From positions 1 through 11,871 of the forward strand of contig NZ_CALTZE010000117.1 in the NCBI RefSeq assembly GCF_943913695.1: a DNA stretch of 11,871 nt, given 5' to 3'. Positions within the stretch are counted from its first letter, which is position 1. The number at the start of each line of letters is the position of its first letter. The notes under the pieces are model-generated. The model had not been told where the DNA came from. It saw only the letters and a program-made list of their open reading frames with translations, and did no database searches. Shown piece by piece: positions 6,711-11,871 of this stretch. Source of the stretch: an uncultured Marmoricola sp. (GTDB taxonomy: Bacteria; Actinomycetota; Actinomycetes; Propionibacteriales; Nocardioidaceae). Position numbers and translations under genes: made by a program.

Positions 6711-8230
6711 GCCCGGACCCCCTCGTCGAGCCGGTCGGCCGCCAGCAGCGGCCCACCCCACTGCTGCTCCAGCAGCGCCTCGAGCGCCGCCCCCACGCGG
6801 TAGAGACGGTCGTCGGCCGTGGCCGGCGCGAGCAGCTGCACGCCGACCGGCAGGTCGTCCTCGGGCGCCAGCCCCGCCGGCACCGAGATGCCGGGCACCC
6901 CTGCCAGGTTGGCCGGGATGGTCGCGACGTCGTTGAGATACATCGCCAGCGGGTCGTCGAGCTTCTCCCCCAGCCGGAACGCGGTCGTCGGCGCCGTCGG
7001 GCTGACCAGCACGTCGGCGCTGGCGAAGGCGCGCTCGAAGTCGCGCAGGATCAGCGTGCGCACCTTCTGCGCCTGGCCGTAGTAGGCGTCGTAGTAGCCG
7101 CTGGAGAGCGCGTAGGTGCCGAGGATGATCCGGCGCTTGACCTCGTCGCCGAAGCCGGCGTCGCGGGTCGCGCGCATCACCTCCTCGGCGCTCGGGGCGC
7201 TCTGGCCGTCGCGACCCTCGGGGGTCACCCGCAGGCCGTAGCGCATCGCGTCGAAGCGGGCGAGGTTGGAGGAGGCCTCCGCAGGAAGGATCAGGTAGTA
7301 GGCCGCCAGCGCGTGCGCGAAGCTCGGGCAGCCCACCTGCACCACCTCGGCGCCGGCGGCGACCATCGCCTCGACGGCCTCCTCGAAGCGCTGCTGCACG
7401 CCGGGCTGGTAGCCCTCACCGCCGAGCTCGCCGATCACCCCGACGCGTACGCCGGCGAGGTCGCCGCCGGCGCCCTGCCGCGCGGCCGCGACGACGTCGG
7501 GCACGGGCTGGTCGATGCTGGTGGAGTCGAGCGGGTCGTGACCGCCGACCAGCGCGTGGAGCAGGGCGGCGTCGAGCACCGTGCGCGTCACCGGGCCGAC
7601 CTGGTCCAGCGAGTTGGCCAGGGCGACCAGGCCGTAGCGGCTCACCCCGCCGTAGGTCGGCTTGACGCCGACGGTGCCCGTCACGGCGCCCGGCTGTCGG
7701 ATCGAGCCGCCGGTGTCGGTGCCCAGCGCGAGCGGCGCCTGGTAGGCCGCCACCGCCGACGCCGAGCCACCGCCCGAGCCGCCCGGGATCCGGTCGAGGT
7801 CCCAGGGGTTGCGGGTCGGACCGTAGGCGGAGTGCTCGGTGGAGGAGCCCATCGCGAACTCGTCCATGTTGGTCTTGCCGAGGATCGGCAGGCCGGCGTC
7901 CTTGAGGCGGCGTACGACGGTCGCGTCATAGGGCGGCACCCAGCCCTCGAGGATCTTGGAGCCGCACGTGGTCGGCAGGCCCTGCGTGGCCAGCACGTCC
8001 TTGACCGCGATCGGCACACCGTCGAGCTCGTGGGCGGGCTCGCCCGCGGCCCGGCGCGCGTCGGAGGCGCGCGCCTGCTCCAGCGCACCCTCGGCGTCGA
8101 CGTGGAGGAAGGCGTGGACCGCCTCGTCGGTGGCCGCGATGCGGTCGAGGTGGGCCTGGGTCAGCTCGACGCTGCTGGTCTCACCCGCGGCGAGGGCCCG
8201 CGCCTGCTCGGCGGCACTGCGGTGGATCAC
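6707..8230 (-). CDS. gatA: Asp-tRNA(Asn)/Glu-tRNA(Gln) amidotransferase subunit A (amidase)
   Basis: Amidase-signature glutaminase of GatCAB, which releases ammonia from glutamine and channels it to GatB. The 507-residue length is normal. The Ser-cisSer-Lys catalytic triad is intact: Lys77 in GVPIAVKDV, cis-Ser152 in PGGSGGGS and nucleophile Ser176 in TDTGGSIRQP. The 75- and 24-residue spacings match those of characterised GatA enzymes. Other conserved segments are GKTNMDEFAMGSSTE (118-132) and GVKPTYGGVSRYGL (188-201). The start is the GTG at 8230, overlapping the gatC stop as GTGA. The stop overlaps the gatB ATG in the same way. These overlaps imply coupled translation and balanced subunit supply. 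Confidence 0.98.
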
Positions 8231-8526
8231 TGCTCGTCCCCCAGGATGCGCGGCACGGAGAACTTCTGGTCCTCCACGGCCGGCGCGCCCGAGAGCGCCT
8301 GCTCCGGGGTCAGCCCCGGGCGCACCACGTCGTCGCGGAAGACGTTGGTCAGAGGCATCGGGTGGGAGGTCGGCGCGATGTCGTCGGCGGCCACCTCGCT
8401 GATCGAGGCGACCGACTCGAGGATCACCGCCAGCTGCGGCGCGAGGTGGTCGAGCTCCTCGTCGTCGAGGTCGATCCGGGCGAGGTCGGCGAGGTGGCGC
8501 ACCTGCTCGCGGCTGATCTCAGGCAT
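8227..8526 (-). CDS. gatC: Asp-tRNA(Asn)/Glu-tRNA(Gln) amidotransferase subunit C
   Basis: Small 99-residue linker subunit that wraps around GatA and GatB and stabilises the complex. The sequence has the family pattern: MPEISREQVRHLADLARI, a helix with DEELDHLAPQLAVIL, then the extended TSHPMPLTNVFRDDVVRPG segment, ending in a VEDQKFSVPRIL tail typical of actinobacterial GatC. The ATG at 8526 is preferred over the ATG at 8535. It has an AGGA eight bases upstream, and a TAGGAT -10-like hexamer ends seven bases before it, so transcription could also start at the A of the codon (leaderless). It is the first gene of gatCAB and diverges from the SGNH lipoprotein gene with only 18 bases between starts. 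Confidence 0.95.
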   Translation of the reverse strand: MPEISREQVRHLADLARIDLDDEELDHLAPQLAVILESVASISEVAADDIAPTSHPMPLTNVFRDDVVRPGLTPEQALSGAPAVEDQKFSVPRILGDEQ

Positions 8527-8533
8527 GCGCGTC

Positions 8534-8539
8534 ATCCTA
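8534..8539 (-). promoter_or_regulatory. Candidate -10 element for gatCAB
   Basis: TAGGAT on the minus strand fits the actinobacterial TANNNT -10 and lies seven bases before the gatC ATG. That is the spacing of leaderless promoters. It also overlaps AGGA, which could instead serve as Shine-Dalgarno. No clear -35 is seen. Confidence 0.4.
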
Positions 8540-8544
8540 GGTGC

Positions 8545-9459
8545 GTGCCCTCCCGCCGACTCCTGCCCCCTGTCGTCGCGCTCGTGGCCCTCGTGGTGCT
8601 CCTCGCCGGCTGCGCCGACGACCGCCAGCAGGTCGCTCCCGAGCGCCCCGACGACACCACCTCCGCGACGGTCGCGCCCGGGGTGCAGCGCTACGTCGCG
8701 CTGGGCGACAGCTACACCGCGGCGCCCGGGGTGCCCGTCACCGACCTGGCCGAGGGCTGCTTCCGCTCCGACGGCAACTACCCCGCGCTGGTCGCCGAGC
8801 AGCTCGACACCGCACTGGTCGACGTCAGCTGCTCTGGCGCCGACACCTCCGACGTCACCAGCCGCCAGCTGCGCGGCGTACCTCCGCAGGCGCGGGCGCT
8901 CACGCCCGACACCGACCTGGTCACGGTCGGCCTCGGCGGCAACGACGGCGGCCTCTTCCAGCAGCTGGTCAGCCGGTGCCGCGCGGTCGCCCCGGAGCCG
9001 GGATCGACCGAGCTCACCGGCGAGACGTGCCCCGGAGCGCTCTCCGACGCCGACGTGCAGGGGCTGCGCGAGACGCTGCAGACCACCCGCGGCTCGCTCG
9101 TGCGCGTGCTCGACCTCGTCGAGCGCCGCTCCCCCGACGCCCGCGTGCTCGTCGTCGGCTACCCCCAGATCGTGGCCGCCGAGCGCGGCTGCGACCTGCT
9201 CCCGCTGACCGACGCCGACCGCCGCCACGGCGCCGCGCTCAACCGGGAGCTCGACCGCACCCTGCGTCGGGCGGCCGACCAGGCCGGCGCGGAGTTCGTC
9301 GACGTCTACGCCGCCACCCGCGGCCACGACATCTGCGCCCAGGAGCCCTGGGTCAACGGCATCGTCACCGACCAGCGCCGCGCCCTGGCCTTCCACCCCT
9401 TCGCCGAGGAGCAGCAGGTCGTCGCCGACCTGGTGCTCGAGGCCCTGCAGGAGGGCTAG
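8545..9459 (+). CDS. SGNH/GDSL-family hydrolase, predicted secreted lipoprotein
   Basis: A 304-residue exported esterase/lipase-like protein. It has an N-terminal basic MPSRR, a hydrophobic core and lipobox LAGC with lipid-attachment Cys23. A Pro/Thr-rich spacer follows, then the SGNH fold. Block I is ALGDSYTAAPG with nucleophile Ser56, block II is SCSGADTSD with Gly98, block III is GLGGND with Asn133, and block V is AFHPFAEEQ with catalytic His284. Six further cysteines (72, 96, 145, 162, 216, 264) could form the three disulfides usual in Streptomyces-type extracellular SGNH hydrolases. The GTG at 8545 is chosen because it gives a complete lipoprotein signal. Upstream in-frame starts would read through gatC antisense. 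No good Shine-Dalgarno is visible, so it may be leaderless. The substrate (lipid, acylated sugar or polymer ester) cannot be read from sequence. It faces ligA convergently across a repeat region and is the only plus-strand gene here. Confidence 0.92.
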   Translation: MPSRRLLPPVVALVALVVLLAGCADDRQQVAPERPDDTTSATVAPGVQRYVALGDSYTAAPGVPVTDLAEGCFRSDGNYPALVAEQLDTALVDVSCSGADTSDVTSRQLRGVPPQARALTPDTDLVTVGLGGNDGGLFQQLVSRCRAVAPEPGSTELTGETCPGALSDADVQGLRETLQTTRGSLVRVLDLVERRSPDARVLVVGYPQIVAAERGCDLLPLTDADRRHGAALNRELDRTLRRAADQAGAEFVDVYAATRGHDICAQEPWVNGIVTDQRRALAFHPFAEEQQVVADLVLEALQEG

Positions 9460-9462
9460 CCC

Positions 9463-9627
9463 CTTCGTGGCTCGCTCCGCTCGCACCTCAGGGAGCGGCA
9501 GACGGCTCGCTGCGCTCGCACCTCAGGGACCGGCAGGCGCCGGCTCGCTCCCCTCGCACCTCAGGGACCGGCAGACGCGTCCCCCGCTTCCTGAGGAGCC
9601 CGCGAGGGACGAGCGGGCGTCACGAAG
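9463..9627. repeat. Extragenic repeat element: three tandem 35-38 bp units plus inverted partner
   Basis: The region between the convergent SGNH and ligA genes holds three near-identical direct units starting at 9469, 9504 and 9542. Each begins GGCTCGCT, contains CTCGCACCTCAGGGA and ends CGGCAG(A/G)(C)G. The whole is bounded by CTTCGTG (9463-9469) and its reverse complement CACGAAG (9621-9627). CCTGAGG (9590-9596) is the reverse complement of the CCTCAGG in every unit. The element could fold as a long imperfect palindrome. It looks like a repetitive extragenic palindrome rather than coding sequence. Open frames here have no coding support. Confidence 0.75.
9598..9618. terminator. Hairpin between convergent genes, possible bidirectional terminator
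   Basis: GCCCGC and GCGGGC form a 6-bp GC stem around a 9-base loop, 28 bases beyond the ligA stop and inside the larger palindrome. It lacks a U-tract. The position suits a shared terminator, but this is inferred from structure only. Confidence 0.35.
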
Positions 9628-9645
9628 GACGCGGACCTGCCCCGG

Positions 9646-11772
9646 TCAGAGGCCGTCGGGGCCGTGCTCGAGAAGGGTCTTGAACTGCGCCTCGTCGAGG
9701 ATCGGGACGCCGAGCTGCTCGGCCTTGTCGGCCTTGGAGCCGGCGTTGTCGCCGACCACGACGTAGTCGGTCTTCTTCGACACCGAGCCCGACGCCTTGC
9801 CGCCGCGGGTCAGGATCGCCTCCTTGACCGAGTCGCGGGTGAAGTCGACCAGCGAGCCGGTGGCCACGATGGTCAGCCCCTCCAGGGTGCGGGGCGTCGA
9901 CTCGTCGCGGGTGTCTTCCATGGTCACGCCGGCGGCCGCCCACCGGTCGACGACGGCGTGGTGCCACTCGGCGTCGGGCGGGTCGTCGAAGTAGCGGCGT
10001 ACGGACGCGGCGATCGTGGGGCCGACGCCCTCGGTGTCGGCGAGCAGCTCCTCGGGGGCCTCGAGGATCGCCTGCATCGAGCCGAAGCGCGTCGCCAGCG
10101 CGCGGGCGGCCGTGGGACCGACATGGCGGATGGAGAGCGCGACCAGCACCCGCCACAGCGGTACGTCGAGCCGCGAGCGCAGGTTGGCGAGCAGCCGCTC
10201 GCCGTTGGCGGAGACGACCCGGCCGTCGGTGGCCCGGTCGGCCTCGGTCTTCTTGGCCGCCCGGGTGAAGAGCTCGGTGCGCAGCAGCGCCGCCTCGTCG
10301 AGGTCGAAGACGTCGCCCTCGTTGGTGATCACGCCGGCGTCGAGCAGCGCGACCGCCGCCTCGTAGCCCATGCCCTCGATGTCGAACGCGCCGCGACCGG
10401 CGACGTGGAAGATGCGCTCACGCACCTGACCCGGGCAGGCGACGTGGTTGGGGCAGCGCAGGTCCTTGTCGCCCTCCTTCTCCTCGCGCAGCTCGGTGCC
10501 GCACGAGGGGCAGTGGGTCGGCATTACCCACTCCGCCAGACCCTCGGGTCGCAGGCCGAGCACCGGCCCGAGGATCTCGGGGATGACGTCGCCCGCCTTG
10601 CGCAGGATCACGGTGTCGCCGGGGCGGACGTCCTTGCGCCTGACCTCGTGGGCGTTGTGGAGCGTGGCGTTCTCGACCGTGGACCCCGCGACCTTCGTCG
10701 GCACCATCACGCCGTAGGGCGTCACGCGGCCGGTGCGACCGACGTTGACCTCGATGGCGAGCAGCTCGGCGTTGACCTCCTCCGGGGGGTACTTGAAGGC
10801 GATCGCCCACCGCGGCGCGCGGCTGGTCGAGCCCAGCCGGCGCTGCAGGGAGACGTCGTCGACCTTGACCACCACGCCGTCGATCTCGTGCTCCCCTGTG
10901 ATCCCCGGGTCATGGCGGTGCTCGCCGTAGCGCTGCACGTAGGCCTCGACGGCCGCCAGCCCCTCGACCACCTCGGCGCGGTCGCTGGTGGGCAGCCCCC
11001 AGCCGCGGAGCGCGGCGTAGGTCTCGGACTGGGTGGCGGCGTCGAAGCCCTCGCGCGCGCCGATGCCGTGGCAGACCATGCCCAGCGCGCGTCGCGCGGT
11101 GACACGGGGGTCCTTCTGCCGCAGCGAGCCGGCGGCGGCGTTGCGCGGGTTGGCGAACATCGGCTTGCCCGCCTCGGTCATCTGCTCGTTGAGCTGCTCG
11201 AAGGCCCGCACGGGCAGGAACACCTCGCCGCGCACCTCGAGCACCGCCGGGACGGGGAAGTCGGCCGACTCGGCCAGCCGGTGCGGGATGGAGTCGATGG
11301 TCTTGACGTTGGGCGTGACGTCCTCGCCCGTGCGGCCGTCGCCGCGGGTCAGCGCGCGCACCAGCCGACCCTGCTCGTAGAGCAGGTTGATCGCCAGGCC
11401 GTCGACCTTGAGCTCGCACAGGAACGCCGGATCGTCGACCCCCTCGCGGGCCAGGCGCGCCGACCAGGCCTCGAGCTCCTCGAAGGAGAATGCGTTGTCG
11501 AGGCTCTGCATCGGCTCGAGGTGGTCGACGGCCGTGAAGAGCGTGGAGACCGCGCCCCCGACCCGCTGCGTCGGGGAGTCGGGCGTGCGCAGGTCGGGGA
11601 CCTGGTCCTCCAGCTCCTCCAGGCGTCGCATGCGGGTGTCGAAGTCGGCGTCGGAGAGGGTGGGGTCGTCGAGCACGTAGTAGCGCCAGCGCGCCTCCTC
11701 GACCTCCTCGACCAGCAGGCGGTGCTCCTGCCGCAGGTCGGCGCTGGGGTCGGTCTCGGGAGTGGTGCTCAC
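9646..11772 (-). CDS. ligA: NAD+-dependent DNA ligase
   Basis: Replicative DNA ligase that seals nicks using NAD+. The 708-residue length matches actinobacterial LigA. Domains in order: domain Ia (about 12-75, with YYVLDDPTLSDADFD); the adenylation domain with nucleophile Lys122 in ELKVDGLA, NPRNAAAGSLRQ (208-219) and the DGVVVKV motif (298-304); the OB fold with VGRTGRVTPYG (344-354); a four-cysteine zinc finger (Cys421, 424, 440, 446); helix-hairpin-helix repeats (about 450-600, with RHVGPTAARALA); and a C-terminal BRCT domain (about 628-708). All key residues are present. I chose the GTG at 11772 because the protein then begins with a normal short acidic lead (STTPETDPSADLRQEH). The in-frame start at 11841 would add 23 basic residues not typical of the family. 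The Shine-Dalgarno is weak, and a CAAGAT hexamer six bases before the GTG may be a leaderless -10. The upstream sequence to the window end (11773-11871) shows no further gene. Confidence 0.98.
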   Translation of the reverse strand: MSTTPETDPSADLRQEHRLLVEEVEEARWRYYVLDDPTLSDADFDTRMRRLEELEDQVPDLRTPDSPTQRVGGAVSTLFTAVDHLEPMQSLDNAFSFEELEAWSARLAREGVDDPAFLCELKVDGLAINLLYEQGRLVRALTRGDGRTGEDVTPNVKTIDSIPHRLAESADFPVPAVLEVRGEVFLPVRAFEQLNEQMTEAGKPMFANPRNAAAGSLRQKDPRVTARRALGMVCHGIGAREGFDAATQSETYAALRGWGLPTSDRAEVVEGLAAVEAYVQRYGEHRHDPGITGEHEIDGVVVKVDDVSLQRRLGSTSRAPRWAIAFKYPPEEVNAELLAIEVNVGRTGRVTPYGVMVPTKVAGSTVENATLHNAHEVRRKDVRPGDTVILRKAGDVIPEILGPVLGLRPEGLAEWVMPTHCPSCGTELREEKEGDKDLRCPNHVACPGQVRERIFHVAGRGAFDIEGMGYEAAVALLDAGVITNEGDVFDLDEAALLRTELFTRAAKKTEADRATDGRVVSANGERLLANLRSRLDVPLWRVLVALSIRHVGPTAARALATRFGSMQAILEAPEELLADTEGVGPTIAASVRRYFDDPPDAEWHHAVVDRWAAAGVTMEDTRDESTPRTLEGLTIVATGSLVDFTRDSVKEAILTRGGKASGSVSKKTDYVVVGDNAGSKADKAEQLGVPILDEAQFKTLLEHGPDGL

Positions 11773-11871
11773 AGGGCCATCTTGCCGGTCACCACCGACA
11801 GAGCTGGGTACCCATCCGATCGGCGTACGCCGTCGCACCACCGCCCGCTGTCCCGCCCCGTCCGCCCGCCC

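Noticed and set aside
7313..9208. 631-codon plus-strand open frame across gatA, gatC and part of the lipoprotein gene
   Set aside because: No domain is recognisable. It covers conserved catalytic regions of gatA on the other strand, and it reads the lipoprotein gene out of frame.
9469..9577. Tandem repeats considered as a CRISPR array
   Set aside because: The units abut with essentially no unique spacers, there are only three, and no cas genes are nearby.
9467..9766. Short plus-strand open frames through the repeat region
   Set aside because: They are made of the tandem repeat and the antisense end of ligA, with no ribosome binding site or domain.
11773..11871. Possible upstream extension or extra gene before ligA
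   Set aside because: The extra in-frame 23 residues from 11841 are basic and unlike LigA N-termini. No other coding signal is seen in the remaining 99 bases.

Overview
The window is very GC-rich, with strong G/C third-position bias, frequent GTG starts and 4-base stop/start overlaps. This points to a high-GC actinomycete. The run ligA, (inserted gene), gatC, gatA, gatB resembles the Mycobacterium tuberculosis ligA-gatC-gatA-gatB neighbourhood, and the style of the extragenic repeats suggests a Nocardioides-like relative. That family-level placement is inference.

From right to left, since most genes lie on the minus strand. (1) 9646-11772 encodes the NAD+-dependent DNA ligase LigA. (2) 9460-9645 is a convergent intergenic region holding about three copies of a 35-38 bp repeat and an inverted partner, probably an extragenic repetitive element with terminator-like hairpins. 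(3) 8545-9459, the only plus-strand gene, encodes a secreted SGNH/GDSL-type lipoprotein hydrolase. It diverges from gatC across only 18 bp. (4) 8526 down to 5223 holds gatC-gatA-gatB, the three subunits of the Asp-tRNA(Asn)/Glu-tRNA(Gln) amidotransferase, joined by GTGA and ATGA overlaps. (5) 4987-5222 holds a hairpin after gatB, a weak promoter candidate and a clear cobalamin riboswitch on the minus strand. (6) 4986 down to 1 is one polycistronic unit under that riboswitch. It contains a secreted alpha/alpha-toroid (prenyltransferase/terpene-cyclase-like) protein, two secreted, C-terminally membrane-anchored DUF4430 (transcobalamin C-terminal-like) proteins, an ECF-type transmembrane T component (CbiQ/EcfT), and an ECF ATPase (CbiO/EcfA) cut by the window edge.

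The last block is the most interesting. In animals, intrinsic factor and transcobalamin are built from an alpha6-alpha6 barrel followed by a small DUF4430-like beta domain, and cobalamin sits between the two. Here the same two folds appear as separate secreted polypeptides in one operon. They sit directly upstream of ECF transporter parts and behind a B12-sensing riboswitch. The natural hypothesis is a split, surface-anchored bacterial 'transcobalamin' that captures cobalamin or a precursor and hands it to an ECF importer. No substrate-binding S component is visible in the window; it may lie just beyond position 1.
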